From: Sphingomonadales bacterium
GTDB taxonomy: Bacteria > Pseudomonadota > Alphaproteobacteria > Sphingomonadales > Govanellaceae
Length of the DNA: 56,225 nucleotides
Reading direction: 5' to 3'
Assembly (NCBI GenBank): GCA_019455285.1
Contig: JACFMS010000023.1
Span: 1-56,225, forward strand
In this document: positions 1-12,929 of the stretch, in pieces
How the letters are laid out: every line of letters begins with the position of its first letter
How positions within the stretch are numbered: the first letter of the stretch is position 1
Notes under the pieces: model-generated
Seen by the model: only the letters and a program-made list of their open reading frames with translations
Database searches by the model: none
What the model was told of the DNA's origin: nothing
Program-made: the position numbers and the translations under genes

Positions 1-599
1 ACGCGCTCATCAAGATCAAGAACGAGGTCGATCCGACGCTGACCTTCCGCCGCTCCTGCCGCGAGGGGGTGTGCGGCTCGTGCGCCATGAATATCGACGG
101 CACCAATACGCTCGCCTGCACCAAGGCCATCGACGAAGTGAAGGGCGACGTGTCCGTCACCCCGCTGCCGCACATGGAAGTAGTGAAAGACCTGGTCCCG
201 GACCTGACCCGGTTTTACGCTCAATACGCCTCGATCCAGCCGTGGCTGCAAAGCGCCACGCCCGCGCCGGACAAGGAACGCCTGCAATCTAAGGAAGACC
301 GCGCCAAACTCGATGGACTTTACGAGTGCATCCTGTGCGCTTGCTGTTCCACCGCCTGCCCCAGCTACTGGTGGAACGGCGACCGCTATCTCGGCCCGGC
401 GATTCTCTTGCAGGCCTATCGCTGGCTCATCGACAGCCGCGACGAGAACACCGGCGCGCGGCTCGATAACCTGGAAGACCCCTTCCGGCTCTACCGCTGC
501 CACACCATTATGAACTGTACCAGCACCTGCCCCAAGGGCCTCAATCCGGCCAAAGCCATCGCCGAGATCAAGAAGATGATGGTGGCGCGCCAGGGGTAG
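1..599 (+). CDS. sdhB: Succinate dehydrogenase iron-sulfur subunit SdhB (partial, C-terminal part)
   Basis: This is the iron-sulfur subunit of respiratory complex II, which passes electrons from the flavoprotein SdhA to ubiquinone on the inner face of the cytoplasmic membrane. The reading frame is open from base 3, so the N-terminus lies outside the window. The [2Fe-2S] motif [12 protein letters not shown] is near the window start. The cysteine groups of the [4Fe-4S] and [3Fe-4S] clusters follow as [12 protein letters not shown] and [17 protein letters not shown], in the family's usual order. The frame ends in GGTAG and a strong intrinsic terminator follows 25 bases later, so this is probably the last gene of an sdh operon. 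Identification is secure; only the upstream part is missing. Confidence 0.97.
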   Translation, partial: ALIKIKNEVDPTLTFRRSCREGVCGSCAMNIDGTNTLACTKAIDEVKGDVSVTPLPHMEVVKDLVPDLTRFYAQYASIQPWLQSATPAPDKERLQSKEDRAKLDGLYECILCACCSTACPSYWWNGDRYLGPAILLQAYRWLIDSRDENTGARLDNLEDPFRLYRCHTIMNCTSTCPKGLNPAKAIAEIKKMMVARQG

Positions 600-623
600 G
601 CGACGGAGGCTGCCAAAAACACG

Positions 624-655
624 AAAGGCCTTGGGCAAGCTCCAAGGCCTTTTTC
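624..655 (+). terminator. Intrinsic terminator after sdhB
   Basis: A perfect 11-bp stem (AAAGGCCTTGG, 624-634, with its complement at 642-652) encloses a 7-nt loop and runs into TTTTT. The opposite strand also has a T-rich tail (from the AAAAAC around 615-620), so the hairpin may also terminate the convergent small gene at 680-907. Confidence 0.9.
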
Positions 656-679
656 ATTGGCGCCCGGCGCATGGGCAGC

Positions 680-907
680 TCAGTAGAATTCCTTCATCTC
701 CTCGATGAGATCGATGACGAAGCCATCTGTAGGGGGGAAGCGTTTGGCAGCGGCGCGCTTGGCCTCGTTGAGGTCGCGGGCCAATATCTCCACATAGTGG
801 ATGTTCTCCCAGGTATCATCGTACTTGGGGTGACGCTCGGCGATTTTCACGCAGTTGCGCACCTCTTGGTTGAAAACGGCAACCTCGAATTTCTTTAACG
901 ACGACAT
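680..907 (-). CDS. Small conserved-looking hypothetical protein, 75 aa
   Basis: I do not recognise this family. The 75-aa product is soluble, with no signal peptide or membrane segment. It starts [18 protein letters not shown] and is rich in charged residues. The mixed beta/alpha pattern (a short strand FEVAVFN, a likely helix [16 protein letters not shown], then [12 protein letters not shown]) looks like a real small fold. The ATG has only a weak GGGA-like ribosome site. The gene converges on sdhB and shares a probable bidirectional terminator with it. It could be a small regulatory or accessory protein, but nothing in the sequence shows which. Confidence 0.6.
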   Translation of the reverse strand: MSSLKKFEVAVFNQEVRNCVKIAERHPKYDDTWENIHYVEILARDLNEAKRAAAKRFPPTDGFVIDLIEEMKEFY

Positions 908-1036
908 CCCATTGGTCCCAGTAGCGGATTTTATCTACCCTTACTTTCAGGGAAGATCAGTAAACTTTTTCTTAATGATACGCCGCTGATTTCCCATCTT
1001 GCTCAATTTTATCATTTGCCTGTACATCTGCTGCCC

Positions 1037-2233
1037 ATGGCGGCGGGCGGGTCACACCAATTGGAACTTGCGCGGACGGCGTCGGGGCCGCTCTCAGCCT
1101 ATGACGCCATGCGCGCCGCCGGCTATTTGCGCGACGATCCCCGCCAGGCGGCGGTGGCGGCGCATCTGCAGGCGCTCTATGACGCCCTGAGGCAATCAAG
1201 CAGCGGCGGTCTTTGGGCGCGGCTTGGGCGGTGGCGTCGCAACGGCGGCGCAGCGCCGCTCCGCGGCCTTTACATCCATGGCGGGGTGGGGCGCGGCAAG
1301 TCCATGCTGATGGACCTGTTCTTTGCCGCCGCGCCGGTGACAAAGAAGCGGCGGGTGCATTTTCATGCCTTCATGCTGGAAATCCATGGCCGCATTCATG
1401 CCTGGCGGCAGATGTCGAAGGCGGAGCGCGAGCGGACGGCCGGCAAAGGAGCGGGCGATGATCCGATCCCGCCTTTGGCGCGCGCCGTGGCGCACGATGC
1501 CCGGCTCTTGTGTTTTGATGAATTCCAGGTCCATGACGTGGCCGACGCCATGATCCTGTCGCGGTTGTTTACGGCGCTCTTGGACAACGGCGTGGTGGTG
1601 GTCGCCACCTCCAACCGGCCGCCGGAGGATCTATATCTGGGCGGCCTCAATCGCCAACTGTTCCTGCCGTTCATCGCCCTGCTGCGCCAGCGGCTCGATG
1701 TGATCGAACTGGATGGCCCCACCGACTATCGCCTGGAGCGGCTGGCTGGCACCAAGGTCTACCACTGGCCCATATCGGAGGCGGCGACCAAGGCGCTGTC
1801 GGTGGCCTTCTACAAGCTGACCGATCACGAGGTGGGCAATCGCGCCGCCGTCGGTCCCGATGAGCTGGAGGTGCAGGGCCGTAAGCTTTTCGTGCCCATC
1901 GCCTCGCGCGGCGTCGCCGTGTTTTCCTTCAAGCGGCTGTGCGAAAACCCATTGGGCGCGGCGGACTATCTCGCCATCGCCTGGGCCTATCATACGGTGA
2001 TCATCGTCGGCATTCCCGTCATGGGGCCGGAAAAGCGCAACGAGGCGAAACGGTTCGTGACGCTGATCGACGCGCTTTATGAAAACAACGTCAAGTTGTT
2101 GTGCTCGGCCGCAGCAGCGCCGGAGGGATTATACCCATCGGGCGACGGCTCGTTTGAGTTTCAGCGCACGGTGTCGCGGCTGCAAGAGATGCAATCGGCC
2201 GACTATCTCGCCCGCGGCCACGCAGTGGAGTGA
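1037..2233 (+). CDS. zapE: ZapE/AFG1-family P-loop ATPase
   Basis: This is a cytoplasmic AAA-type ATPase of the ZapE/AFG1 family. In E. coli ZapE acts on the FtsZ ring; the mitochondrial homologue AFG1/LACE1 takes part in respiratory-complex protein turnover. The Walker A motif GGVGRGKS is near residue 82 and the Walker B motif [11 protein letters not shown] is near residue 161. The family signature [13 protein letters not shown] follows, and the length (398 aa) is normal. I chose the ATG at 1037; a TTG at 1016 is in frame and cannot be excluded. The gene stands alone between the sdhB terminator and a minus-strand gene. Its position beside sdh and mdh fits a common alphaproteobacterial arrangement. 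Confidence 0.92.
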   Translation: MAAGGSHQLELARTASGPLSAYDAMRAAGYLRDDPRQAAVAAHLQALYDALRQSSSGGLWARLGRWRRNGGAAPLRGLYIHGGVGRGKSMLMDLFFAAAPVTKKRRVHFHAFMLEIHGRIHAWRQMSKAERERTAGKGAGDDPIPPLARAVAHDARLLCFDEFQVHDVADAMILSRLFTALLDNGVVVVATSNRPPEDLYLGGLNRQLFLPFIALLRQRLDVIELDGPTDYRLERLAGTKVYHWPISEAATKALSVAFYKLTDHEVGNRAAVGPDELEVQGRKLFVPIASRGVAVFSFKRLCENPLGAADYLAIAWAYHTVIIVGIPVMGPEKRNEAKRFVTLIDALYENNVKLLCSAAAAPEGLYPSGDGSFEFQRTVSRLQEMQSADYLARGHAVE

Positions 2234-2236
2234 GCG

Positions 2237-3313
2237 CTACGTGAAGTATGCGCCGTAATCCACGCAATATAGCTTGTGGATGGAGGCCTTAATGAAATCA
2301 TCCAAATTTTTGCGCAAGATTAGAGCCTCCAGGTCTGGATAGACATCAACGCGATTGGGGGCCATGGGGAACCATTTGGCTCTATTGATTTTTCGCCGGT
2401 TGTAGTAGGCGAGCATGGCGTAACGGAACATGTTCATCACTGCGAGCGAGCCGCGCTCGCACGGCATGATATGAATGTACCAGTATTGGATTTCAAACAC
2501 GGCGCGCAAGAATTCCTCGCGCCTTGGCAGCTTTGGCCCCGTGATGGATAGAAAGAGATCGTTCATGTGAAGGAAGAGAGTTTCATAATCGTCTTGCGCT
2601 ACCAGCCAATTGATGAGAACGCCCTTCGTCAAGCAGCCGAATGGGATAATTTTATTGTTAAAATCGCGTGTGATGGCGTAGCTATCCTGGTCCTGCCCGC
2701 CGGTCTCATAGAATTTTTGCAACGAAGTCAGATAAGGCGGATTTTTCAGATCGGTTTCCAAGGAGCTGAAGGGTAGATTGTTTCGCCCATCGGGAGGGGT
2801 GGTCAGATAGCGGTAATACCGGTTGCGGCCGAAGGGGCTGTCAGTCTCGTCTTTCTTGAGATTGATCTCCTGCGCCATCAGATGACGGTGGCAGGCGAGG
2901 TAGGAGAAAAACAGTTCGCACCGCGTTTGAGTATGGGTCCATAACACCTCTTTCAGGTCGCATATAGGGGTCAGATACCCGCAGAGAATGCCATGCGGTC
3001 GATCTTGCTTATCATAGCCTTTCCAGTAGTTATTGAAGTTTTCCGGCAGGGTATTCAGATCGCCCTTGCACTTGTAAAGGACGCGGGAGATGGCAAGGGT
3101 CGTTTCCGCCATGCGGTAAGCATAAGCCGTCTGCTTGCCGCCATAGCGGGAAAAATGCGTCTCGCGGTCGTCGGTGATGCGGGTTAGGAAGCGTTCTTCA
3201 GGGGCGTAGTTCTGTTGCAAACCGACCCCTGGGGAGACGTTGATATACTCTTTATCGTAGTCGAAACTGCCAGGGTCTAAAAACAGGTTGATTTTGTCTT
3301 CTTCGGATTGCAT
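2237..3313 (-). CDS. Unrecognised 358-aa protein with a faint Fic-like motif
   Basis: No family is recognised with confidence. The 358-aa product has no signal peptide or membrane helix and is rich in Tyr, Asn, Lys and Arg. Its codons are visibly more AT-rich than those of zapE and mdh on either side, which suggests later acquisition. Near residues 280-310, YIHIMPCERGSLAVMNMFR vaguely resembles the Fic/Fido loop (HPFxxGNGRxxR), but the catalytic His and terminal Arg positions do not match. If related, it would be a divergent or inactive member. The ATG overlaps nothing, and the gene is divergent from the mdh operon across a 255-bp region holding several palindromes. Confidence 0.55.
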   Translation of the reverse strand: MQSEEDKINLFLDPGSFDYDKEYINVSPGVGLQQNYAPEERFLTRITDDRETHFSRYGGKQTAYAYRMAETTLAISRVLYKCKGDLNTLPENFNNYWKGYDKQDRPHGILCGYLTPICDLKEVLWTHTQTRCELFFSYLACHRHLMAQEINLKKDETDSPFGRNRYYRYLTTPPDGRNNLPFSSLETDLKNPPYLTSLQKFYETGGQDQDSYAITRDFNNKIIPFGCLTKGVLINWLVAQDDYETLFLHMNDLFLSITGPKLPRREEFLRAVFEIQYWYIHIMPCERGSLAVMNMFRYAMLAYYNRRKINRAKWFPMAPNRVDVYPDLEALILRKNLDDFIKASIHKLYCVDYGAYFT

Positions 3314-3390
3314 GGCTGTCTCCGTCGGGCATGACAGAGGGAGGACGGCTGCGGCCCGGCCGGCGTGATGGCGGGCAGCAGAAGGAAATT

Positions 3391-5732
<2,342 letters not shown>

Positions 5733-5733
<1 letters not shown>

Positions 5734-6608
5734 TGTCCATTCTTGTCAATAAAAACACCAAGGTCATCTGCCAAGGCTTCACCGGCGCGCAGGGCACCTT
5801 CCATTCCGAGCAGGCGATCGCCTACGGCACCAAGATGGTGGGTGGCGTGACGCCGGGCAAGGGCGGCACATCGCATCTGTCGCTCCCCGTCTTCAACACG
5901 GTGGAGGAAGCGGTTTCTAAGACCGGGGCCAACGCCTCGGTGATCTATGTGCCGCCGCCATTCGCCGCCGACGCCATCCTGGAAGCCATCGACGCCAAGG
6001 TCGAGCTTGCGGTGTGCATCACCGAAGGCATTCCCGTGCTCGACATGGTGCGGGTGAAACGGGCGCTTGCCGGCTCCGGCACGCGGCTCATTGGTCCCAA
6101 CTGTCCGGGCGTCATCACCCCGGGCGAGTGCAAGATCGGCATCATGCCGGGCCATATCCACCGTCCCGGCTCGGTGGGCATCGTGTCGCGCTCCGGCACG
6201 CTGACCTATGAGGCGGTGGCCCAGACCACGGCGGTGGGGCTTGGCCAGTCGACCTGCGTCGGCATCGGCGGCGATCCGGTGAACGGCACCAACTTCATCG
6301 ACGTGCTGGAACGCTTCCTGGCCGACGCCGCCACTCAGTCGATCATCATGATCGGCGAAATCGGCGGCTCGGCGGAAGAAGAAGCTGCCGACTTCTTAAA
6401 ACAATCGAAAATTAAGAAACCTGTGGTTGGCTTCATTGCTGGCCGCACCGCCCCGCCCGGACGACGCATGGGCCATGCCGGCGCCATCATCTCGGGCGGC
6501 AAGGGCGGCGCGGAGACCAAGATCGAGGCTATGAAAAGCGCCGGGATCGTGGTTGCGGACTCGCCGGCCGAGCTCGGGCTGACCTTGCTCAAGGTCGTGA
6601 AAGGCTAA
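5733..6608 (+). CDS. sucD: Succinyl-CoA synthetase alpha subunit
   Basis: This is the CoA-binding, phosphohistidine-bearing subunit that pairs with SucC. The N-terminal CoA-binding part begins [20 protein letters not shown]. The phosphorylated His is in [17 protein letters not shown] at about residue 248. Its 291 aa are standard. The start codon shares a base with the sucC stop. A strong 12-bp hairpin without a T-tract follows the gene before sucA, so some transcripts may end or be processed here. Confidence 0.98.
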
Positions 6609-6613
6609 GGATA

Positions 6614-6641
6614 TTGGCGGCCCGCATCGGCGGGCCGCCAA
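6614..6641 (+). other. Strong 12-bp stem-loop between sucD and sucA
   Basis: TTGGCGGCCCGC (6614-6625) pairs perfectly with 6630-6641 around an ATCG tetraloop. It is followed by ACTAAAAAAGG rather than a T-run, so it is not a classical terminator. It may be an mRNA processing or stabilising element that sets the sucCD to sucAB ratio. Confidence 0.7.
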
Positions 6642-6682
6642 ACTAAAAAAGGAGCGGGCAGCGATGTCCCGCGCGAGATTGA

Positions 6683-9589
6683 ATGAGCGCAGACGCATTC
6701 GACTTTCTTGCCGCCGGCGGCGCTTCCAGCGCGTTTGTCGAACACATGTACCGCCGCTTTGCCGAAGATCCCAACGCCGTGGATCCCAGTTGGCGGGCCT
6801 ATTTCAAGGAGCTGGCGGGGGATGCGCGCACCTTGCTGGCGCGCAATGACAATGGCGTCGGCGGGCGGGCGAAAGGCGATTGGCGGCTGACGCCGGACGC
6901 CGACATTCTGGAGGCGCTGTCGCCCGGCTATGTGGCAGCGCGGCCGAAAAAGCCCGGCAAGAAAGCGGTTAGCGAGAGCGAAGTTCGCGCCGCCACCTTG
7001 GACAGCATCCGCGCGCTGATGATGATCCGCGCCTATCGCGTGCGCGGCCACCTCTTTGCCCATCTTGATCCCTTAGGACTGGAGGAACGGCCGTACCACG
7101 CCGAGCTTGATCCCGCGACCTATGGCTTTCGCGACAGCGATCTTGACCGGCCGATCTTCATTGACAACGTGCTGGGCCTTGAGAGCTCGACGGTGCGCGA
7201 AATTCTGACCATTCTGCGCCGTACCTACTGCTCCAGCGTCGGCGTTGAATTCATGCACATCTTCGAGCCCGAGGAGAAGGCGTGGATTCAAGACAAGATC
7301 GAAGGCCGCGAGAAGGAGATCCACTTCACCGAAAACGGCAAGCGGGCGATCCTGCAAAAGCTTACCGAGGCTGAGGTGTTCGAGCAGTTCCTGGCCCGCA
7401 AGTACATCGGCACCAAGCGTTTTGGCCTTGACGGCGGTGAGGCGCTGATCCCGGCCCTGGAATCCATCATCAAGGTTGGCGGCGCGCACGGCGTGAAGGA
7501 AATCATCCTCGGCATGGCCCATCGCGGCCGCTTGAACGTGCTGGCCAACGTGCTGCAAAAGCCGTTTCGCGCCATTTTTCACGAATTTCATGGCGGCTCG
7601 GCGCATCCCGAGGACGTGCAGGGCTCGGGCGATGTCAAATATCACTTGGGCACCTCCGCCGACCGCGAGTTCGACGGCAACCTGGTGCATCTGTCGCTTA
7701 CCGCCAACCCGTCGCACCTGGAAGCGGTCAACCCGGTGGTGCTGGGCAAGGTGCGCGCCAAGCTCGCGCAACGTAATGATCTGGGCGGCACCTCGGTAAT
7801 GCCGCTGATCTTGCACGGCGATGCGGCGTTCGCCGGTCAGGGCCTGGTCGCCGAATGTTTCGGCCTGATGGGCTTGAAGGGCTATCGCACCGGCGGCACG
7901 GTGCATTTCATCATCAACAACCAGATCGGCTTTACCACCAGTCCCAGCTATTCCCGTTCCTCGCCCTACCCATCGGATACGGCGAAAATGGTGCAAGCGC
8001 CGATTTTCCATGTCAATGGCGATGATCCCGAAGCGGTGGTGGCCGCCACCAAGCTGGCCACCGAGTTTCGCCAGACTTTTCGCAAGGACGTGGTGATCGA
8101 CATGTTCTGCTATCGCCGCTTCGGCCACAACGAGTCGGACGAGCCGGCGTTCACTCAACCGATCATGTACCAGCGCATCCGCAACCATCCCTCGGCGCGG
8201 GAGATCTACGCCAAGCGTCTGATCGGCGAAGGCGTGGTCAGCGAGGACGACGTGGCGCGCCTGCGTGCCGAGTTCGACGAACACCTGGAGCAGGAGTTCG
8301 AGGCGGGCAGCGCCTATAAACCCAACAAGGCCGATTGGCTGGAAGGCCGCTGGTCGGGCATCAGCGTCGCCGGCGCCGAACGCCGGGCGCAAACCGGCGT
8401 CGCCATCGATACCTTGCGCGACATCGGCGAAACCCTGGTCACCGTGCCCGAAGGGTTCGAGATTCACCGCACCTTGAAGCGCACCATCGAGGCGCGGGCC
8501 AAAACCATCGAGGCCGGTGACAACATCGATTGGGCGACGGCTGAATTGCTGGCTTTCGGCACGCTGGCCAAGGAAGGATTTCGCGTCCGCCTCTCAGGCC
8601 AGGATTCGCAGCGCGGCACCTTCAGCCAGCGCCACGCGGTATGGGTCGATCAGCGCACCGAGGAACGCTATACGGCGCTGAAAAAAGTCGGCAACGGCGA
8701 TCTCTTCGAGGTTCACGACAGCATGCTGTCGGAAGCTGGCGTGCTTGGCTTTGAATACGGCTTCAGCCTGGCCGAGCCCAATGCCCTGGTGCTGTGGGAG
8801 GCGCAGTTCGGCGATTTCGCCAACGGCGCGCAGGTGATCATCGACCAGTTCATCGCCGCCGCCGAGCGCAAGTGGCTCAGGATGTCGGGCCTCGTCATGC
8901 TGCTGCCGCACGGCTATGAGGGCCAGGGGCCGGAGCATTCCTCGGCGCGGCTGGAGCGCTACTTGCAGCTGTGCGCCGAAGACAATATCCAGGTCGCCAA
9001 CTGCACCACGCCGGCCAACTATTTCCATCTGCTGCGCCGGCAGATGCATCGCAATTTCCGCAAGCCGCTCATCGTCATGACGCCGAAGTCGCTGTTGCGC
9101 CACAAGCGCGCCGTCTCGTCATTCATCGACATGGGGCCGGGCACGCAGTTCCATCGCGCGCTGGAGGATCATGCTGATCTTCCGGGCAGCGGCTTGTTGA
9201 AGTTGAAGGACTCGAAAATCACCCGCGTCGTGCTGTGCAGCGGCAAGATTTATTACGATCTTCTGGAGGCGCGCGAGGAGCGCAAGCAGGACGATACCTA
9301 TATCCTGCGCCTTGAACAGCTCTACCCTTATCCCAATGACGCCGTCATTCGGCATTTGAGCCGCTTTAAAAAGCTGACGCGCGTGGTGTGGTGCCAGGAA
9401 GAGCCGAAGAACATGGGCGCGTGGACGTTCGTTGCGCCGCTGATTGAGGAAACTTTGGCCGAGATGAAGTCGCCGGTAACAAGGCCCGTGTACGCCGGCC
9501 GTGACCCTTCGGCCGCCACCGCAACCGGCCTCATGGAGCGCCATTTGAAACAGCAAGCGGCGTTGATCGAGCAGGCGTTGACCTGTTGA
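6683..9589 (+). CDS. sucA: 2-oxoglutarate dehydrogenase E1 component
   Basis: This is the thiamine-diphosphate-dependent E1 of the 2-oxoglutarate dehydrogenase complex. It decarboxylates 2-oxoglutarate and transfers the succinyl group to the lipoyl arm of SucB. The family signatures visible are [16 protein letters not shown], the ThDP/Mg region with GDAAFAGQG and [12 protein letters not shown], and [16 protein letters not shown]. It has 968 aa, as expected. An in-frame TGA directly precedes the ATG at 6683, so the start cannot lie further upstream. The best Shine-Dalgarno (GGAG, 6651-6654) instead sits before an out-of-frame ATG at 6664. The gene is followed within 30 bases by sucB. Confidence 0.97.
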   Translation: MSADAFDFLAAGGASSAFVEHMYRRFAEDPNAVDPSWRAYFKELAGDARTLLARNDNGVGGRAKGDWRLTPDADILEALSPGYVAARPKKPGKKAVSESEVRAATLDSIRALMMIRAYRVRGHLFAHLDPLGLEERPYHAELDPATYGFRDSDLDRPIFIDNVLGLESSTVREILTILRRTYCSSVGVEFMHIFEPEEKAWIQDKIEGREKEIHFTENGKRAILQKLTEAEVFEQFLARKYIGTKRFGLDGGEALIPALESIIKVGGAHGVKEIILGMAHRGRLNVLANVLQKPFRAIFHEFHGGSAHPEDVQGSGDVKYHLGTSADREFDGNLVHLSLTANPSHLEAVNPVVLGKVRAKLAQRNDLGGTSVMPLILHGDAAFAGQGLVAECFGLMGLKGYRTGGTVHFIINNQIGFTTSPSYSRSSPYPSDTAKMVQAPIFHVNGDDPEAVVAATKLATEFRQTFRKDVVIDMFCYRRFGHNESDEPAFTQPIMYQRIRNHPSAREIYAKRLIGEGVVSEDDVARLRAEFDEHLEQEFEAGSAYKPNKADWLEGRWSGISVAGAERRAQTGVAIDTLRDIGETLVTVPEGFEIHRTLKRTIEARAKTIEAGDNIDWATAELLAFGTLAKEGFRVRLSGQDSQRGTFSQRHAVWVDQRTEERYTALKKVGNGDLFEVHDSMLSEAGVLGFEYGFSLAEPNALVLWEAQFGDFANGAQVIIDQFIAAAERKWLRMSGLVMLLPHGYEGQGPEHSSARLERYLQLCAEDNIQVANCTTPANYFHLLRRQMHRNFRKPLIVMTPKSLLRHKRAVSSFIDMGPGTQFHRALEDHADLPGSGLLKLKDSKITRVVLCSGKIYYDLLEAREERKQDDTYILRLEQLYPYPNDAVIRHLSRFKKLTRVVWCQEEPKNMGAWTFVAPLIEETLAEMKSPVTRPVYAGRDPSAATATGLMERHLKQQAALIEQALTC

Positions 9590-9617
9590 GCAGCGCCTTG
9601 ATACGGGAGCTATTTTG

Positions 9618-10844
9618 ATGACAACCGAGATCAGGGTTCCCACGCTTGGCGAATCCATCACCGAAGCGACGGTGGCCAAATGGTTCAAGGCGGTGGGCGA
9701 CGCCGTTGCCAAGGATGAGCCATTGGTTGAACTTGAAACCGACAAGGTGGCGGTGGAAGTCAACGCCCCGACCGCCGGCGCGTTGGTGGAGATCGCCGCC
9801 AAGCAGGGCGAGAACGTCAGTATCGGCGCGCTTCTGGGCGCTATCGATGAAAGCGCCAAGGGCAAGCCGGCGGCGGCAGCGCCTGCCGCCAAGACTGCGC
9901 CAGAAAAGCCCGCCGCCCCGCCGGCCGAGACCAAGCCCGCCGCGCCAGCTACGACGGAAACCGCGTCCATGATCATGCCGGCGGCGCAAAAATTAATCGA
10001 CGAGCACGATCTCGACGCGCGCAGCATTCGCGGCACCGGCCTCGGCGGCCGCGTCACCAAGGAAGACGTGCTGGCCTACATGGAAGGCGGCAAGAAGGCC
10101 ACCGCCCATGTCGCCGAACCGGCGCGCGCCGTCATGCCCGCAAGCCCGCGCTCGGAGCGTGTGCCCATGACCCGGATGCGGAAGCGCATCGCCCAGCGCC
10201 TGAAGGACGCGCAGAATACCGCCGCCATGTTGACGACCTATAACGAGGTCGATATGTCGGCGGTGATGTCCATGCGCGAACAGTATAAGGAAATGTTCGA
10301 GCGCAAGCATGGCGTGCGCATGGGCTTCATGTCGTTTTTCGTCAAGGCCTGCGTCAATGCGCTCAAAGAGCTTCCTGATGTCAACGCCTCCATCGACGGC
10401 GACGATATCGTCTACCATCACTATTACGACATCGGCGTCGCCACCTCGACCCCGGCGGGGTTGGTGGTGCCGGTGGTGCGCGACTGCGACGCCAAAAGCT
10501 TCGCCGAGGTGGAGAAAGGCATTGCTGATTTGGCGGTCAAGGCCCGCGAAGGCAAGCTCGCGATGGATGATTTGCAGGGTGGCACCTTCACCATCACCAA
10601 CGGCGGCGTGTTCGGTTCGCTCATGTCATCGCCGATCTTAAATCCGCCGCAGTCGGCGATTTTGGGCATGCACGCCATCAAGAAGCGCCCCGTCGTGGTC
10701 AATGATGAAATCGTCATTCGGCCGATGATGTACCTGGCGCTCTCTTACGACCATCGCTTGATCGACGGCGCCGGCGCGGTGACGTTCCTGGTGCGGGTCA
10801 AGGAATTCCTGGAAGACCCGCAACGGCTGTTGTTGGATTTGTAA
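9618..10844 (+). CDS. sucB: Dihydrolipoamide succinyltransferase (E2 of 2-oxoglutarate dehydrogenase)
   Basis: This is the core E2 enzyme that accepts succinyl from SucA on a swinging lipoyl-lysine and passes it to CoA. The N-terminal lipoyl domain includes [11 protein letters not shown], with the modified Lys in DKV. A long Ala/Pro/Lys linker, the peripheral-subunit-binding domain ([16 protein letters not shown] onward) and the catalytic domain ending in [13 protein letters not shown] follow. It has 408 aa. I chose the ATG at 9618 over the TTG one codon before it because GGGAG lies at suitable spacing. Confidence 0.97.
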   Translation: MTTEIRVPTLGESITEATVAKWFKAVGDAVAKDEPLVELETDKVAVEVNAPTAGALVEIAAKQGENVSIGALLGAIDESAKGKPAAAAPAAKTAPEKPAAPPAETKPAAPATTETASMIMPAAQKLIDEHDLDARSIRGTGLGGRVTKEDVLAYMEGGKKATAHVAEPARAVMPASPRSERVPMTRMRKRIAQRLKDAQNTAAMLTTYNEVDMSAVMSMREQYKEMFERKHGVRMGFMSFFVKACVNALKELPDVNASIDGDDIVYHHYYDIGVATSTPAGLVVPVVRDCDAKSFAEVEKGIADLAVKAREGKLAMDDLQGGTFTITNGGVFGSLMSSPILNPPQSAILGMHAIKKRPVVVNDEIVIRPMMYLALSYDHRLIDGAGAVTFLVRVKEFLEDPQRLLLDL

Positions 10845-10868
10845 TTTTTTACTGTGGGTGCACGACGC

Positions 10869-12278
10869 ATGAGCGAACAATCCTTTGACGTAGTGGTGAT
10901 CGGCGCAGGCCCCGGCGGCTACATCGCCGCCATCCGCGCGGCGCAGTTGGGCTTGAAGGTCGCCTGCGTCGAGAAGGACAAGACGCTGGGCGGCACCTGC
11001 TTGAATGTCGGCTGCATCCCCTCGAAGGCGCTGCTGCACGCCTCGGAAGTTTATGAGCACACCAGCCACGGCATCGCCCAGTTCGGCGTTCGTGCGGAGA
11101 ACGTCAGCTTTGATCTTGCCGCCATGATGGCGCACAAATCCGGAGTGGTGAAAAGCAACACTGATGGCATCGCTTATCTTTTCAAGAAAAACAAGGTAAT
11201 GCACTTTGTCGGTCGCGGCGTCATCGCAGCGCCGGGCGTGGTCGAGGTGACCGCCATTGACGGCGCCGTTACGAAAATCGCCGCCAAGCATATCGTGATC
11301 GCCACCGGCTCAACGCCGGCCAGTCTGCCGGGGGTCGTCATTGACGAGGATCGCGTGGTCTCTTCCACCGGCGCGCTGGCGCTGCCGAAAGTTCCGAAAC
11401 ATCTGGTGGTGATCGGCGCGGGCTACATTGGGCTGGAGCTTGGCTCGGTGTGGCGGCGCTTGGGCGCCAAGGTGACGGTGGTGGAATTTCTCGACCGCAT
11501 CACGCCGGGCATGGATGGCGAGGTGGCCAAACATTTCGATCGCGTGCTGAGAAAGCAAGGCATGGAGATCATGACCTCGCGCAAGGTGGTGGAGGTGAAG
11601 GCGCAAAAAACCTCCGCCATGGTGATCGTCGAGCCGGTCAAGGGCGGCGATCGTCAGGAAATCCGCTGCGATGTGGTGCTGGTGTCGGTTGGCCGCAAGC
11701 CGCTGACCGAGGGCTTGGGGCTGGACAAGGTCGGCGTCAAGCTCGACGAGCGCGGACGGGTCGCCGTCAACGACCGTTTCGAGACCAACGTCAAAGGCAT
11801 CTACGCCGTCGGCGATGTCATACGCGGACCGATGCTGGCGCACAAGGCGGAGGAAGAAGGCGTGGCGGTGGCGGAAATCATCGCCGGCCACAAGGGCCAT
11901 GTGAACTATGACGTCATTCCCGGCGTGGTCTACACCAATCCGGAGGTTGCCTCCGTCGGCAAGACGGAAGAAGAGCTCAAAGCCGCCAACATTGCCTATA
12001 ACATCGGCAAGTTTCCGTTCCTGGCCAATGGCCGCGCCAAGGCCAATGGTGATACCGAAGGGTTCGTGAAAATTCTCGCCGACGCCAAGACCGACAAGGT
12101 GTTGGGCGTGCACATCATCGGCGCCATGGCCGGCACCATGATTGCCGAGGCGGCGCTGGCGATGGCGTTCGGCGCCTCCGCCGAGGACATCGCGCTGACC
12201 TGCCACGCGCATCCCACCCATCCGGAAGCGATGAAGGAAGCGGCGCTCGCGGTTCATAAGCGCACGCTGAATATGTGA
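10869..12278 (+). CDS. lpdA: Dihydrolipoamide dehydrogenase (E3)
   Basis: This flavoprotein re-oxidises the dihydrolipoyl group of SucB and reduces NAD+. The FAD-binding GAGPGGY is near the N-terminus. The redox disulfide CLNVGC occupies residues 44-49 in [14 protein letters not shown]. The NAD-binding [10 protein letters not shown] lies mid-protein, and the C-terminal active-site motif is HAHPTHPE. It has 469 aa from the ATG at 10869; an in-frame GTG 15 bases upstream is a less likely start. It is the last gene of the TCA cluster and converges on marR. Confidence 0.97.
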   Translation: MSEQSFDVVVIGAGPGGYIAAIRAAQLGLKVACVEKDKTLGGTCLNVGCIPSKALLHASEVYEHTSHGIAQFGVRAENVSFDLAAMMAHKSGVVKSNTDGIAYLFKKNKVMHFVGRGVIAAPGVVEVTAIDGAVTKIAAKHIVIATGSTPASLPGVVIDEDRVVSSTGALALPKVPKHLVVIGAGYIGLELGSVWRRLGAKVTVVEFLDRITPGMDGEVAKHFDRVLRKQGMEIMTSRKVVEVKAQKTSAMVIVEPVKGGDRQEIRCDVVLVSVGRKPLTEGLGLDKVGVKLDERGRVAVNDRFETNVKGIYAVGDVIRGPMLAHKAEEEGVAVAEIIAGHKGHVNYDVIPGVVYTNPEVASVGKTEEELKAANIAYNIGKFPFLANGRAKANGDTEGFVKILADAKTDKVLGVHIIGAMAGTMIAEAALAMAFGASAEDIALTCHAHPTHPEAMKEAALAVHKRTLNM

Positions 12279-12310
12279 TCGTCTCGCGGATGTTTTAGGC
12301 GCAAGCCGCG

Positions 12311-12793
12311 TTAATTGTTTTCAAGCTGGTAGATGCGTTGCAGATATTCAAGAAACTGCTTCAGCTCCGCTGCGGTGAATTGAGCGCAGTAGCGCGCCTC
12401 ATGTTGCTCGGTTATTTCCAAAAGCGTTTTGGCCATTTTGATCCCTTCGCGGGTGGCGAAAAGGGCCTGATTGCGCCGGTCTTCGGTTGAACGTTGGCGG
12501 GTGACCAGGCCGGCCTTCTCCAGGCGGTCAATGAGCGCGACCACCGTCGCCTTATCGATTTCCAACTCGCGCGACAGCTCGATTTGAAAGATGCCGGGGT
12601 TCTCGATGATCAGAACCAAGATACTCACCTGGCCGGGGCGAAACCCTAAGTTGCCCACAGTCTGGAGGTAATCGCGGCGCATATGGGAATGCGCGCGGCG
12701 TAGCTGATAGCCGACAAGATTGCGCAGCTCTCCCAGCTTCAGCGTCTGGGCTGGGGTGGCGGCCACTGTATGTGTTTTGCTCTTCTTCTTCAT
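12311..12793 (-). CDS. MarR-family transcriptional regulator
   Basis: This is a 160-aa winged-helix regulator of the MarR family, whose members usually repress catabolic or efflux genes until a small, often aromatic, ligand binds. Visible features are the helical N-terminus, the recognition region IFQIELSRELEIDKATVVALIDRLEKAGLV (about residues 70-100) and the wing TRQRSTEDRRNQALFAT. The ATG at 12793 has GAAGGG upstream at good spacing. It follows the CapA-family gene on the same strand but has its own promoter-like sequence in the 136-bp gap. It may control its own promoter and the block A operons; this is inferred from position only. Confidence 0.9.
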   Translation of the reverse strand: MKKKSKTHTVAATPAQTLKLGELRNLVGYQLRRAHSHMRRDYLQTVGNLGFRPGQVSILVLIIENPGIFQIELSRELEIDKATVVALIDRLEKAGLVTRQRSTEDRRNQALFATREGIKMAKTLLEITEQHEARYCAQFTAAELKQFLEYLQRIYQLENN

Positions 12794-12847
12794 CAATCAT
12801 CACCCTTCGAAAGACGCCGCCTCCACCCGGAGGAATTATGGACATGG

Positions 12848-12895
12848 ATTGTATTAAAAATCGTTTGCATTGCAATTAATTTATAATGGTTATAA
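12848..12895 (-). promoter_or_regulatory. Probable marR promoter and AT-rich operator region
   Basis: On the minus strand TTGCAA (12870-12875) and TACAAT (12848-12853) are separated by 16 bp, a plausible -35/-10 pair. The -35 is part of the palindrome ATTGCAAT (12869-12876). Just upstream are two copies of TTATAA separated by TGG (12881-12895). The region is strongly AT-rich and could be an autoregulatory MarR site. Confidence 0.55.
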
Positions 12896-12929
12896 GGCGC
12901 ACGCGCGCCGCCTGTTCAAGATACGCTCC

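Noticed and set aside
7073..8467. Open frame antisense to sucA (464 codons)
   Set aside because: Low-complexity translation within a certain gene; no family pattern.
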